A stretch of 64,000 nt of DNA, taken from positions 530,706 through 594,705 of the forward strand of contig JBBFKY010000001.1 in the NCBI GenBank assembly GCA_037481875.1, read 5' to 3'. The notes below the pieces were generated by a model, which saw only the letters and a program-made list of their open reading frames with translations, searched no databases and had not been told where the DNA came from. This DNA is from Desulfosoma sp. (GTDB lineage: Bacteria > Desulfobacterota > Syntrophobacteria > Syntrophobacterales > DSM-9756). Below, piece by piece: positions 16,649 through 25,162 of the stretch (its first letter is position 1; the number at the start of each line of letters is the position of its first letter). Made by a program: the position numbers and the translations under genes.

Positions 16649-17566
16649 ATGATGACACGGTTCCTGGGAAATGCATTTTCTTTTCTGGGCATGCTGGTTG
16701 TGCTGTCGGTGGTTTTGGGAAGCGTGGGGGCGGGGACGGCTATGGGAAAACAGAAATCCGGACAAGAAGTGAAACCTGTCATCCTTGTGGTGGCTTTTGG
16801 AACAAGTGTGCCGGAAGCTCAAAAAGCCTATGACGCCATCGACCAGCAGATCGCAAAAGCTTTTCCATCCATGGAAAAGCGCTGGGCCTACACCTCCAGC
16901 ATTATTCGAAAAAAACTTCGATCTCAGGGAACATTCATTGATTCTCCGGAAACGGCCTTAGCCAAACTCATGGAGGACGGCTACACGCACGTCGCCGTCA
17001 TGTCCCTGCATGTGATTCCGGGAGCTGAATTTCATGATCTTTACATGAACGCCCGCCTGTTCACGCAAATGGCGGGCGGCTTTAAGAAGGTCACTTTCGC
17101 TCGCCCCTTGCTTTCATCAGCCGAGGACATGCTTGAAACGGTACGGGCGATGGCTGAAAGTGTGCCTTCCGAACGTCGGCCTGAAGAACCAGTGATTTTC
17201 ATGGGGCATGGAAGTGAACATCATCCCGCGGACACGGTCTATGTGGCCATGGAGGCCTATTTTAGAAAACACGATAAAAACATGTTCCTTGCCACCGTCG
17301 ACGGCTCTCCCACCTTTGACGAGGTTCTGGCTGGCTTGCAAAACCGTGGCGTGAAGAAAGCCTATCTTGTTCCCTTTATGGTCGTGGCCGGCGATCATGC
17401 TCGCAACGACATGGCAGGGGATGATCCCGACAGTTGGAAATCTCAACTGGCGGCCAAAGGCATCAAGGCCGTTCCCGTTTTTCGCGGCATGGGAGAAATT
17501 CCGGCAGTGGTCAATATTTGGATTCGTCACCTGCGCTCTGCCGTGGACGCTTTGGGAATACCGTAA
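16649..17566 (+). CDS. cbiK: Exported CbiK-type sirohydrochlorin cobaltochelatase
   Basis: 305 residues. Inserts Co2+ into sirohydrochlorin in anaerobic B12 synthesis, or, for the exported form, handles metal or tetrapyrrole in the periplasm. The N-terminus (MMTRFLGNAFSFLGMLVVLS ... GTAMGKQ) is a signal peptide, as in the periplasmic CbiK paralogue described in Desulfovibrio. The chelatase motifs are clear: VVAFGTSVPEAQKAYDAID, then HVIPGAEFHDL with the metal-binding His, then FMGHGSEHHPAD and PFMVVAGDHARNDMAGDD with the second catalytic His. It lies in the B12-riboswitch operon, but no other cobalamin genes are in the window. Its 3' end overlaps the convergent QueG-like gene by 40 bases. Confidence 0.92.
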   Translation: MMTRFLGNAFSFLGMLVVLSVVLGSVGAGTAMGKQKSGQEVKPVILVVAFGTSVPEAQKAYDAIDQQIAKAFPSMEKRWAYTSSIIRKKLRSQGTFIDSPETALAKLMEDGYTHVAVMSLHVIPGAEFHDLYMNARLFTQMAGGFKKVTFARPLLSSAEDMLETVRAMAESVPSERRPEEPVIFMGHGSEHHPADTVYVAMEAYFRKHDKNMFLATVDGSPTFDEVLAGLQNRGVKKAYLVPFMVVAGDHARNDMAGDDPDSWKSQLAAKGIKAVPVFRGMGEIPAVVNIWIRHLRSAVDALGIP

Positions 17567-18312
17567 CTGCAGGGCACGTTCGCCACGCATTTCCCGCAGA
17601 CGTCCACCAAGGGAAGATCGTTGTAATGACGATCATTTTCCAAAAGTTGGGCGTAACAGCGATGTCGGTCCAGACCGTCGGCGGTGAGCGCGCCGTAAAC
17701 GCAGCGACGCACACATACCTCGCAGGTATGGCCGGATTTGGCGAGGCAATACTCCGCGGGTTGGCGTGGTGTCGGCTCTATGGGCTTGGATGTCACCAGG
17801 CTTCCTAGTCGGCCGCACGCCCCCTGTTCCGTAATAAGCTGATGGTGGATTCCAAAAGTTCCCAATCCGGCGATGTAGCCGAGGTGCTTATGAGACCACC
17901 GGCTCACCAATCGTTTTTCGTCGAAATTGTGCGTCGCCGGCGTCACGGCGCTCTCGTAGCCTTCTTGGGCCAGACGATCGTGCATAGCCGACGAAATTTC
18001 GGCGATCAAAGCGTTGGTGGCCACGTAGGCTTCGGCCCAGGATCGAGCCGCGTAGGGTTTTTCCTTATGATTTTCCTTGGCAAGGCTTTCTTGAAAAGGA
18101 AGAAAAAATACGATCACGGAAACGGCGTTGGCAAGCAGGTCTTGAGGCAAGGCGTGATCGGGTGTGGTCACGAGCCGAAGTTTTTCAAAAAGAGGATCAT
18201 GAACGTGAGCGATCCCGACACATGCCGGAAGCCTCCAATAGGAACGGCCGCCATGACGGTCGGCCCAAAGCTGGATTCGGTCTTCAATGATTTGATGCCA
18301 TTCTGACCTCAT
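17527..18312 (-). CDS. QueG-like 4Fe-4S protein (epoxyqueuosine reductase-related)
   Basis: 261 residues, shorter than true QueG (about 350-380). The N-terminal half resembles the QueG corrinoid-binding region pattern (VSVIVFFLPFQ, then SRWSHKHLGYIAGLGTFG). The C-terminal cysteines are CEVCVRRCVYGAL and VCGKCVANVPC. The usual QueG spacing CxxCxxC...CxxxCP is altered, so the enzyme may carry one cluster and is probably not the tRNA-modifying enzyme itself. Strong AGGGGGATTCCC ribosome site. It is convergent with cbiK, overlapping by 40 bases. B12 dependence, if it exists as in QueG, would fit the neighbourhood; that is inference. Confidence 0.8.
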   Translation of the reverse strand: MRSEWHQIIEDRIQLWADRHGGRSYWRLPACVGIAHVHDPLFEKLRLVTTPDHALPQDLLANAVSVIVFFLPFQESLAKENHKEKPYAARSWAEAYVATNALIAEISSAMHDRLAQEGYESAVTPATHNFDEKRLVSRWSHKHLGYIAGLGTFGIHHQLITEQGACGRLGSLVTSKPIEPTPRQPAEYCLAKSGHTCEVCVRRCVYGALTADGLDRHRCYAQLLENDRHYNDLPLVDVCGKCVANVPCSYGIPKASTAERR

Positions 18313-18449
18313 GGGAATCCCCCTATGGAAGATGCGTCACACAAAACCGCCGGTTTTTTCCTCCATTGCGTTCGCTGGATCAAGCCTTTAGAATGCAAGA
18401 GTCTTGGAAAGCGAAAATGTGAAATGTCCGAAGAAGCTTTGGTGTTTGC

Positions 18450-18944
18450 ATGGCGAAGGATTTTTCCGGTTCTTTGTCCGAGGCATCCCGTGCGGATCGA
18501 ACAGCGCGCCGATGGGATCTTGTGGTGACTGTTTCCATGGCGCTCCTGCTGCTCATACCCATCCCCTTCGTTCAGTTTCGATCCTGGCCTGAAAGACGCC
18601 TGATTTTGGAACGTCCTGTGCTCCCCTGGAGTTCTTTTCGCCTATGCTACCGGCCTCTGGATACGGATCAGCCTGTGGTGGAGCAGTACCGATTTGACCG
18701 TTCAGGCCGCTTGAACCCGCCCTTGGCACCCGGTGTTTTTCCCATGGTCCTGGAATCTCGTGAACCCCCTATGCTGCAATGGCAGAAGCATCCGGAAATG
18801 GGACTGCAGGATCTTCATACCCAGGCAAGCTTTTTGGATATCACCGTCCGATGGCAGCCCGTGCTGGCCTATCCTTTGAGAATGCTTAAGGACGCATGGA
18901 AGGATCATCCTTTGGGATCCCAAGGAGGGGGAGCCAGGCGATAG
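18450..18944 (+). CDS. Uncharacterised protein with one N-terminal membrane segment (weakly DUF1850-like)
   Basis: 164 residues. A charged start is followed by a single hydrophobic segment WDLVVTVSMALLLLIPIPFV (about residues 23-42), then an extracytoplasmic beta-rich domain. The pattern of that domain (FRLCYRPLDTDQPVVEQYRF, then a late WQPVLAYP) is faintly like DUF1850, whose members usually accompany TRAP transporters; none is present here. The ribosome site is poor, so the start is uncertain. The last 40 bases overlap the convergent TPR gene. Function unknown. Confidence 0.6.
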   Translation: MAKDFSGSLSEASRADRTARRWDLVVTVSMALLLLIPIPFVQFRSWPERRLILERPVLPWSSFRLCYRPLDTDQPVVEQYRFDRSGRLNPPLAPGVFPMVLESREPPMLQWQKHPEMGLQDLHTQASFLDITVRWQPVLAYPLRMLKDAWKDHPLGSQGGGARR

Positions 18945-19459
18945 ATCACTCGAATTCTTTCCGGATTGACCCCTTCATCCAAAAGGGCCACGATACGTCG
19001 AAGACTGCGCCTGAGTCTATAAAGGGCGGCGTAAGAAGCCATCAAGTCGAAAGGGGCTCGGTTCATCTTGGGATAAGCCTTTTCAAAGACTTTCAAAGCT
19101 TCATCCAATCGTGCCAACCCCTGGCGATAGTCGTTTTCCAACATGGAGACGGAAACGAGGTTGCTCAAAAGGCCAAAACACAGGACGGAATCGTCGGCAC
19201 ACACTTCCAGGCCTTCTTGAAGAAGGTTTCGAGCCTTCTCCGTGGCGTGATGATGCAGGTAAAGATAGCCCAGATCCCGACAGAGGCGGCCTTGAAGATC
19301 CCGAAAACCATGGCGCCTCGCCAGATCCAAAGCCTGCTGATAATAACGAATGGCTTTGATGAAATGACGATGGCTGCAGGCCTGATCCCCTTGATGCATC
19401 CAGATCAAAACTTGATCTCGATCCGGCTGCCGGTCCGGGGGGTCATGAGGAGGGTTCAC
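18905..19459 (-). CDS. TPR-repeat protein
   Basis: 184 residues of tetratricopeptide helices. Recognisable units are DQACSHRHFIKAIRYYQQAL, CRDLGYLYLHHHATEKARNL and NLVSVSMLENDYRQGLARLD followed by EALKVF. Such proteins act as assembly or binding scaffolds. GTG start at 19459 has AAGGAG seven bases upstream. It begins 16 bases after the YbhN-type membrane protein gene, so the two form a pair, suggesting a shared envelope-related task. No signal peptide is seen, so it is likely cytoplasmic. The partner is unknown. Confidence 0.78.
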   Translation of the reverse strand: MNPPHDPPDRQPDRDQVLIWMHQGDQACSHRHFIKAIRYYQQALDLARRHGFRDLQGRLCRDLGYLYLHHHATEKARNLLQEGLEVCADDSVLCFGLLSNLVSVSMLENDYRQGLARLDEALKVFEKAYPKMNRAPFDLMASYAALYRLRRSLRRIVALLDEGVNPERIRVIYRLAPPPWDPKG

Positions 19460-19475
19460 CGAAGAACTCCTTGAT

Positions 19476-20513
19476 TCATGCGGGCTCGTGAAGCTGTAGA
19501 TAGGGAAATACGTGTCGGCTCACCAGAAAACTCACAGCCAAAGGCAGCCAATAGTAGGCGAACCGATACAAGAGCACGGCCAAAAGAGCTTGGTTGTAGT
19601 CTTTACCCAAAAGATAAAAGGCCCCGGCCATGGACCCTTCCATCATTCCAAGGGAAACGGGCGTGATGGAAAACAACCCGGCAAAGATTCCGACAGAAAA
19701 CCCTACGGCCAGTTCGTTCAAAGATACGGCACATCCGACGGCTTTGAAGGAGAACTTGAGACACAAAAACATGAACAACCAGTCTAAGGCCGCGTAGACA
19801 ACAGGCCCTGCAAGCCGAGAGGTGTTCTGCAACACTAGCGTCATGCTTTCATCAAAATTCTGAAAAAACACTTCCGCCTTCTTGGGAAAAATCCATTGAG
19901 GTTTTTTAAGGATCAAGGCGAACCGATGAAAAGCTCGAAGGCTCAAGTCCCACATTCGACGACGAAAGGTAGGGCTGATGAGAATCTGAAAGGTAACCCA
20001 GGTGAAGAGCAAAGCGAACCCCATCACCAGGACGGCTATTCCCAATTGTTTGGCGTGAAGCTGCGTGTGTCCGTAAAGATAAAAAAAACCGAGATAGATC
20101 AAAAGAACGGCGACGGTATTGGTCAAGAATCCATGGACCATGGAAATGCTCAGGGTGCGGCTGGCGGGGATGCGTTGTTGGCTGAGAAGGTAGACTTTCA
20201 AGGCAAGACCGCTAAGTCCGCCGACGGGCATGAGGTAGTTAACGCAGCAGGAAACAAGGGAGAGGGAAAGGACCAACCCCATAGGACGGCGATGATCCAG
20301 GGTTTTCAGCAGCTCAAAAAGCACCATGCCCATGAATACATAACTGACCACACTGGCTCCGAGGGCTGTCACGGCCCACAATGGCTCAATTTCACTAAGC
20401 CTTTTGGACAGAACGGGAAAATCCGCTTGCCAGATGACAAAAGTAAAAAGAGCACCCCCCACGAGGGTGGCGATCCATAAGCGGATGCGACGACGCGCAA
20501 GCACACTCACCAT
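19476..20513 (-). CDS. YbhN/UPF0104-type integral membrane protein (lysylphosphatidylglycerol synthase TM-like)
   Basis: 345 residues with about eight membrane segments, for example IATLVGGALFTFVIWQA, ALGASVVSYVFMGMVLFELL and the C-terminal LAVLLYRFAYYWLPLAVSFL. Conserved features of the family are visible: the PVGGLSGLALKVYLLSQQ segment after helix 4 and FSITPVSLGMMEGSMAG near 280-297, corresponding to the usual PGGLG-E motif. The family is related to the flippase half of MprF, and members are proposed to move lipids or lipid-linked molecules. No synthase domain follows. Forms a unit with the TPR gene. Confidence 0.85.
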   Translation of the reverse strand: MVSVLARRRIRLWIATLVGGALFTFVIWQADFPVLSKRLSEIEPLWAVTALGASVVSYVFMGMVLFELLKTLDHRRPMGLVLSLSLVSCCVNYLMPVGGLSGLALKVYLLSQQRIPASRTLSISMVHGFLTNTVAVLLIYLGFFYLYGHTQLHAKQLGIAVLVMGFALLFTWVTFQILISPTFRRRMWDLSLRAFHRFALILKKPQWIFPKKAEVFFQNFDESMTLVLQNTSRLAGPVVYAALDWLFMFLCLKFSFKAVGCAVSLNELAVGFSVGIFAGLFSITPVSLGMMEGSMAGAFYLLGKDYNQALLAVLLYRFAYYWLPLAVSFLVSRHVFPYLQLHEPA

Positions 20514-20746
20514 GGGCTCCTCAAAGTCGACACATGTCTCAGCACACTCCCCCTCTTACCAAAGCTGCAAGTCTCAGAAAAGTCGATCTTTAAGGTTCCT
20601 TGGAAGGATGTTCGAAAAGACTCCGGCTGTCTTGTCGATCACGGCTTCAAAAATTCGAGATATTCATGCTTGCGAAAGAAGCCTATTCGACGTTACTCAC
20701 GGGTAACAACTAAGGGTATGAAAAAAGAATAAGAGGTCGGGATCCC

Positions 20747-21616
20747 ATGGCAGCGAAACACCATGAATATTCCCCCGAAGAAGTGCTTGCCATGGTGGGA
20801 ACCATTCCCACCTTTCCCAACGCCGTCTCTCAGCTCATGAAACAGCTCAAAGATCCGGACACCGACCTCGATGAGATTGCTTCCACGATTTCCGGAGATC
20901 CCGGCTTGTGCGTCCAGGTGTTGCGCATGGCCAATTCCCCCTTATACAGACCCGGGTTCTCTTCACCGATAACCCTGAGCATTTTCCGGGCTGTACAGTT
21001 GCTAGGGCGAAAGGTCATGGTATCCGCTGTTTTGAGCCATGCCCTGCGAGGCATGATTCGCCATTCGTCCCTGGCGGAAAAACTGCTTTGGGAACACGCC
21101 ATAGCGTGTGCTGTCATCACCGCCGAAGTCGTCCGTCTCATGGGATCCAAGAACGTAGAAACCGCCTACGTGTGCGGGCTTTTACACGACGTTGGTAAGA
21201 TGATCATGTGCCTAAAGTTTCCGGGAGACATGCACGCCATTTTGGAAGACCAGTACAACCAGCCTTTGGACGAAGACTCGGTCCTTTCTTCCGTGGCCAT
21301 GGAAAGAGAACGTCTTGGTATCGACCATAGCCGCGTCGGTGCCGTGTGCCTCAATGTCTGGCAGTGCGGCGAGGAAGCCGCCGTCGCCTCTGCCTATCAC
21401 CACCGCCCAAAAGATGCCGGAGGAAGGTCTGTCTGGCCCGCCGTGGTCCGCCTGGCTGACCTTTTCTCCCATAAAATGGAATACGGCCCCATTCGTCGCC
21501 CTCTGATGGATCTCGGGCCCCTGGAAAGAGCCCTACGTCTTGACCGTTCCCAAATGGGTCAATACTTGGAACGCTGGCGTAGCAAGATTGAGGAAACCCT
21601 CCTCACCTTTTCTTAA
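20747..21616 (+). CDS. HDOD-domain protein
   Basis: 289 residues, an almost complete HDOD domain (about 10-215). Visible motifs: IPTFPNAVSQLMKQLKDPD, ISGDPGLCVQVLRMANSPLY, AVQLLGRKVMVSAVLSHALR, and VCGLLHDVGKMIMCLKFP with the HD pair retained. HDOD proteins are signalling modules related to HD-GYP phosphodiesterases but usually without their catalytic set. Here HD is kept, yet the GYP loop is absent. Stands alone before a tRNA gene. Likely involved in signalling or regulation; specific role unknown. Confidence 0.88.
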   Translation: MAAKHHEYSPEEVLAMVGTIPTFPNAVSQLMKQLKDPDTDLDEIASTISGDPGLCVQVLRMANSPLYRPGFSSPITLSIFRAVQLLGRKVMVSAVLSHALRGMIRHSSLAEKLLWEHAIACAVITAEVVRLMGSKNVETAYVCGLLHDVGKMIMCLKFPGDMHAILEDQYNQPLDEDSVLSSVAMERERLGIDHSRVGAVCLNVWQCGEEAAVASAYHHRPKDAGGRSVWPAVVRLADLFSHKMEYGPIRRPLMDLGPLERALRLDRSQMGQYLERWRSKIEETLLTFS

Positions 21617-21684
21617 AGGGCTCCCTTAGGGCACGCCGACTCGCCATCTCCTTCAAACCGATCGATCCCGAGGGCAAGCTCATA

Positions 21685-21706
21685 GAAAAAGGCCCTTTCG
21701 GGCCTT
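21685..21706 (-). terminator. Intrinsic terminator behind tRNA-Gly
   Basis: Minus-strand stem AAGGCCC/GGGCCTT (21706-21700 and 21695-21689) with loop GAAA, followed by TTTTTC. It lies 17 bases past the tRNA 3' end. Confidence 0.85.
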
Positions 21707-21722
21707 CTATGAAACGGCTGTC

Positions 21723-21799
21723 TGGAGCGGGAGACGGGCTTCGAACCCGCGACCCTCAGCTTGGAAGGCTGATGCTCTAGCCAGCTGAGCTACTCCCGC
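21723..21799 (-). tRNA. tRNA-Gly (anticodon TCC), CCA encoded
   Basis: Minus strand, 77 bases. Acceptor GCGGGAG/CTCCCGC, discriminator T, encoded CCA at 21725-21723. The anticodon stem TCAGC/GCTGA holds loop CTTCCAA (anticodon TCC), and the T arm contains GGTTCGAAGCC. A TTGAAA at 21840-21835 could be its -35. Confidence 0.96.
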
Positions 21800-21959
21800 T
21801 CGACATGTTCTTTTTAGCATAGCCTTTCATGCGTTTTCAACGAGAATTTTGTCTTGCTTTTTGACCCAGAAAGTGGGATTCGATGTCATGAAACAATGTT
21901 TGCCCTTCAGGTTGGGTTCAGGGGAGCGCCTTTGTTTTTTGACGCTGAGAGGAGGTCCC

Positions 21960-22955
21960 ATGGAAAAGTATTTTCGAGAGTTCATGGATCAGGTGAACAT
22001 GTTGGCCGTATTTAAGGCTCGACGTGTGCTGCAGCGTGTCCTGCCTCCAACCCTTTTGGCCCGTTATGAAAGGCTTTCTGCGGACTTGGGGGCGGATATT
22101 TATATAAAACATGAAAACCATTTGCCCACCAATTCCTTTAAAGTACGTGGCGCTGTGAATTTTATGGCCCATGTCACTCCGGAGATTGAGCGCTCGGGCA
22201 TTGTGGTGGCGACTCGAGGCAACCACGGCATGGCGGTGGCTTGGGCGGCTCGAGAGAAGGGCATCTTTTGCAATGTGGTAGTGCCTGAAGGCAATGATCC
22301 GGAAATCAACGCCGAGATTACCTCTTATGGGGCGCAGCTCATTGTCAAGGGGGCTGACTTTTACGAAGCCCAGGATTACTGCGAGGAGTTGGCGGAAAAT
22401 GCCGGCTACTATTATCTCAGACAGGGTAACGATCCCCACTTGATCACCGGCACGGCGGTTATGGGTTTGGAGATTTTTGAAGAACTGCCGGAGGTGGAGG
22501 TAATCCTTATGCCTATTGGAGGCGGCACGGGGTGTGCGGCTCTGGCCACGGTGATTCGCGGCATCAATCCCAACGTGGAGCTCATCGGGGTGCAGGCCCA
22601 GAACGTGCCTTCCTTTTACGAATCATGGAAGCGTAAAGAAAAAGTCACGGTGCCTTCGGCGCACACCGTCGCGGATGGGCTGGCGGCTCGATCGGTTTTT
22701 GAGGTTCCCTTTTTGCTTCTAAAAGATGTCGTCAGCGATGTGGTGTTGCTGACGGAAGAGGAGCTCATCGATGGGGTGCGGCTGGCTTTGCGCTACACCC
22801 ACAATCTGGCGGAAGTGGCCGGAGCGGCGGCTCTAGCGGCGGCTTACAAGATTCGAGAACGTCTTGCAGGTAAAAAAGTTGTGGTGGTCATGACGGGTGG
22901 CAACATGACTTACGGAAAGCTGGAAAAGATACTGGCCGAACACGGGGCTGGATGA
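21960..22955 (+). CDS. PLP-dependent threonine/serine dehydratase
   Basis: 331 residues, fold-type II PLP enzyme that deaminates L-threonine to 2-oxobutyrate (or serine to pyruvate). The Schiff-base lysine is in HLPTNSFKVRGAVNF (about residue 56), the phosphate-binding glycine loop is MPIGGGTGCAALATV, and the end is VVVVMTGGNMTYGKLEKILA. There is no C-terminal ACT regulatory domain, so it resembles the short catabolic form (TdcB-like) or a serine/threonine dehydratase paralogue. ATG at 21960 follows AGGAGGTCCC and is preferred over upstream starts in the same frame. Confidence 0.88.
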   Translation: MEKYFREFMDQVNMLAVFKARRVLQRVLPPTLLARYERLSADLGADIYIKHENHLPTNSFKVRGAVNFMAHVTPEIERSGIVVATRGNHGMAVAWAAREKGIFCNVVVPEGNDPEINAEITSYGAQLIVKGADFYEAQDYCEELAENAGYYYLRQGNDPHLITGTAVMGLEIFEELPEVEVILMPIGGGTGCAALATVIRGINPNVELIGVQAQNVPSFYESWKRKEKVTVPSAHTVADGLAARSVFEVPFLLLKDVVSDVVLLTEEELIDGVRLALRYTHNLAEVAGAAALAAAYKIRERLAGKKVVVVMTGGNMTYGKLEKILAEHGAG

Positions 22956-23072
22956 CCCTCAAAAACGTGGCGTCAAGAAAGAAGGCGCGGCGCAATTCCT
23001 CGGTATTTTGAAGGGGGTAGGGTCTTTTCAGTCAGGTTCCAGGTTCCGGGCAAGATCCTTTCATGATAGGGT

Positions 23073-23627
23073 TTAGGCTGCCGAGCGGCCTTCCAGCACC
23101 ACTTTGTCCGCACCGTCCTTTTCTTCCAGGTAGACGTTCACTTGTTGATCGGGTCGAGTTTTCAGCTCCAGACCCACGAAATGGGCACAGATGGGCAATT
23201 CTCGATGGCCGCGATCCACCAAAGCGGCCACGCGAACCCTTTTCGGCCGACCGTAATCCATGAGGGCATCCAGAGCTGCGCGAATGGTCCGCCCGGTAAA
23301 AAGGACGTCATCGACCAGGACGATGTCTTTGTCTTCCAAGGAAAAAGGAAGCACTGTGGCACGTACCTTTGGTTGAATGTGTAGTCGGGACCAGTCGTCA
23401 CGGTAGAGATTAATGTCCAGGGTCCCAATGGGCACGTTAAGGCCGTATTTCTTTTGCAAAATCTTCCCTAAACGCCGTGCCAGAAAGACTCCTCTCGTGT
23501 GGATTCCCACAAGGGCCAAAATGGAAGGGTCATCGGCTTCCTGATAAATGTCCTGAGCGATGCGCTCGAGAGCTCGACTCATCGCGTCGGTTTCCATAAC
23601 CACATGATCGTGTGCCTGTGCTTCCAT
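23073..23627 (-). CDS. pyrR: PyrR bifunctional pyrimidine regulator / uracil phosphoribosyltransferase
   Basis: 184 residues. PyrR binds UMP and pyr mRNA to promote termination in some bacteria, and converts uracil plus PRPP to UMP. The PRPP loop VLVDDVLFTGRTIRAAL (about residues 98-114) is intact. Typical PyrR segments are GIHTRGVFLARRL, PIGTLDINLYRDDW and the C-terminal ALVDRGHRELPICAHFVG then LELKT. The ATG at 23627 has AGGAAAG just upstream; the frame is open further but that part looks like leader. A promoter and a terminator-like hairpin lie in the leader, so the gene may be attenuated. No other pyrimidine gene is nearby. Confidence 0.92.
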   Translation of the reverse strand: MEAQAHDHVVMETDAMSRALERIAQDIYQEADDPSILALVGIHTRGVFLARRLGKILQKKYGLNVPIGTLDINLYRDDWSRLHIQPKVRATVLPFSLEDKDIVLVDDVLFTGRTIRAALDALMDYGRPKRVRVAALVDRGHRELPICAHFVGLELKTRPDQQVNVYLEEKDGADKVVLEGRSAA

Positions 23628-23660
23628 GAACTTTCCTGCCGTACCGTATGGAGTGGAAAG

Positions 23661-23684
23661 AAAAAAGGCGCCTTTTTCGGCACC
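23661..23684 (-). terminator. Terminator-like hairpin in the pyrR leader
   Basis: Minus-strand stem GGTGCC/GGCGCC (23684-23679 and 23672-23667, one G-T pair) with loop GAAAAA, followed by TTTTTTC. It is between the pyrR promoter and start codon, as expected of an attenuator. Confidence 0.6.
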
Positions 23685-23719
23685 CGTGGCGCGCAAACAA
23701 TAAATGCATGTTCACCTTT

Positions 23720-23748
23720 AACTTAGGAAAGATCGACACCCTTGTCAA
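23720..23748 (-). promoter_or_regulatory. Predicted pyrR promoter
   Basis: TTGACA at 23748-23743 and TAAGTT at 23725-23720 on the minus strand, spacer 17 bases. Transcription would start near 23713, giving a leader of about 85 bases that includes the hairpin. Confidence 0.55.
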
Positions 23749-23749
23749 T

Positions 23750-24277
23750 CATTTCGAAAGCCCACAATGCGGAGAAAATATTAAGCCTGAAGCCGGCGGA
23801 TTACGGGGGCTCGAGGGCGGACACCTCGGTCCGCACCACAGAGGTCTGTGGTGACCCATGGCCTATGGGGGCGTCCCGGCGGGGTGGATTCATGCGGCGC
23901 GGCAAAACCCTGTAGGGGCGCCCGGGTGTGTGCGCTCCAAAAACCTGCCTCGGTGCGATGTCTTTTTCGGCGGACACATCGGTCCGCTCCTACACGATGT
24001 GGACAAAAGGTGCACAAAGGATGGTCTGAGGGGGAACCCATTGGCATGGCCCCAGTTTAGAATCCTCTGGGCGGCCCGGTGTGTCCGCCCCAAAACTCCT
24101 GGGTTAAACCGATTCCCCGGTGAGCCTCGAAACGCGTATGATGCCCGTCAGAAGGGTGCAGGCCGCTTCTTGACGAGGGAATCAAACCTCTGGTAAGGGG
24201 CTGCGAACACCAACCGCGTGCACCGCTGCGCAGGTAGTCAAGCCATTGAAGGCTTTGCTTGAAAAAGGAGATGTTCC
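23750..24277. repeat. Intergenic region with at least two palindromic GC-rich repeats
   Basis: No gene found. Palindromes with core GCGGAC-N6-GTCCGC occur at about 23815-23834 (worn outer arms) and 23970-23986. A half-copy (GTGTCCGCCCC) lies near 24080. They belong to the same family as those at 44213, 50463 and 61967. The last 30 bases before 24278 carry an AAGGAG ribosome site for the next gene. Confidence 0.6.
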
Positions 24278-24964
24278 ATGGGGGCAAAGAAGATCAAGGT
24301 TCGAAAAAAAGACACGGAAAAAGCCGAAGAGATTTTGAGCGTCACCCAGCGCGTGCTGGAATGGGGGAGGCGTCATGTCACGGTTTTGTTAGGCGCCGTT
24401 GCAGGGCTTTTGTGTGTGCTTGTTCTGTCCTGGGCCGTCGGGGCGTATTCGGACATGAAAGAACGTCGAGCCCAGAGGGAACTGGCCGGTCTTTGGAGAG
24501 AGACCGAGGTGCTGGATATCAAGGATACGGCCGCCTTGCAGGAGCACCTGACCCGTTTGCAATCGGTTGCGGAAAAACATCGAGGAACTTCGGCTGCGGC
24601 CGCAGCGGCCGTCACGATGACAAGGTTGCTTTTTGAAAACGGCCGATATGAGGAAGCCCTCCAGTGGTCTGAAAGGGCCGCCAAAGGCTTTTCCAAAGAT
24701 GCGACGGTGGAGTTGCTCTTGGACTACGGCCGCCTGATGTGCCTGGAAGCTTTGGGCCGGGTGGATGAGGCTCTGGCGGGCTGGGGGGCTCTGGCGGACA
24801 AGGCGGAAGGAGGCCTCAAGCGCGAAGCCCTCTGGCATCAAGCCCGTCTGGCCGCCGCCAAGGGGGATCGTGAAAAAGCCGGGCAACTTTATGACGCGGC
24901 CCTTGAGGTCAAGGGGTTTTACCCGGAAGATGCCTTCCTGAAGGCGGAAAAGGGTCGCCTCTAA
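24278..24964 (+). CDS. YfgM-like single-pass membrane protein with TPR-like domain
   Basis: 228 residues. A charged cytoplasmic start is followed by one membrane helix (HVTVLLGAVAGLLCVLVLSW, about residues 33-52) and a periplasmic helical-repeat domain with segments such as TRLLFENGRYEEALQWSERA and LAAAKGDREKAGQLYDAALE. This architecture matches YfgM-type ancillary chaperone-associated proteins of the cell envelope. AAGGAG lies before the ATG. It stands alone; the family assignment rests on architecture and general TPR pattern rather than a specific motif. Confidence 0.75.
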   Translation: MGAKKIKVRKKDTEKAEEILSVTQRVLEWGRRHVTVLLGAVAGLLCVLVLSWAVGAYSDMKERRAQRELAGLWRETEVLDIKDTAALQEHLTRLQSVAEKHRGTSAAAAAAVTMTRLLFENGRYEEALQWSERAAKGFSKDATVELLLDYGRLMCLEALGRVDEALAGWGALADKAEGGLKREALWHQARLAAAKGDREKAGQLYDAALEVKGFYPEDAFLKAEKGRL

Positions 24965-25067
24965 GGATGTTTCGTTCGAGACCCCAGAATGAGCCGTACC
25001 AGGCTGTGCCATTTTACCGTCCACCTGCAGAAAAGGCTCTTGGTGAGTGCTTGGGATGGGTTTTGCC

Positions 25068-25096
25068 TTGACATGGAACGCTGCCTTGGGTAAGGG
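25068..25096 (+). promoter_or_regulatory. Predicted promoter of the leader-paaK-liv operon
   Basis: Perfect TTGACA at 25068-25073, 17-base spacer, weak -10 TAAGGG at 25091-25096. It is placed correctly for a leader RNA containing the Phe-rich peptide at 25163. Confidence 0.4.
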
Positions 25097-25162
25097 ACGC
25101 TGGTGAGTATCAAGTACGACAGGGTCTGAGAGCGGCCTGCACCACAAAGGATAAGAGCGATC

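Noticed and set aside
23530..23709. A pyrBI-like leader peptide frame overlapping the pyrR terminator
   Set aside because: The predicted transcription start (about 23713) falls on its ribosome-binding site, and the frame runs on through the pyrR start without Phe/Pro-type features, so a leader peptide is not supported.
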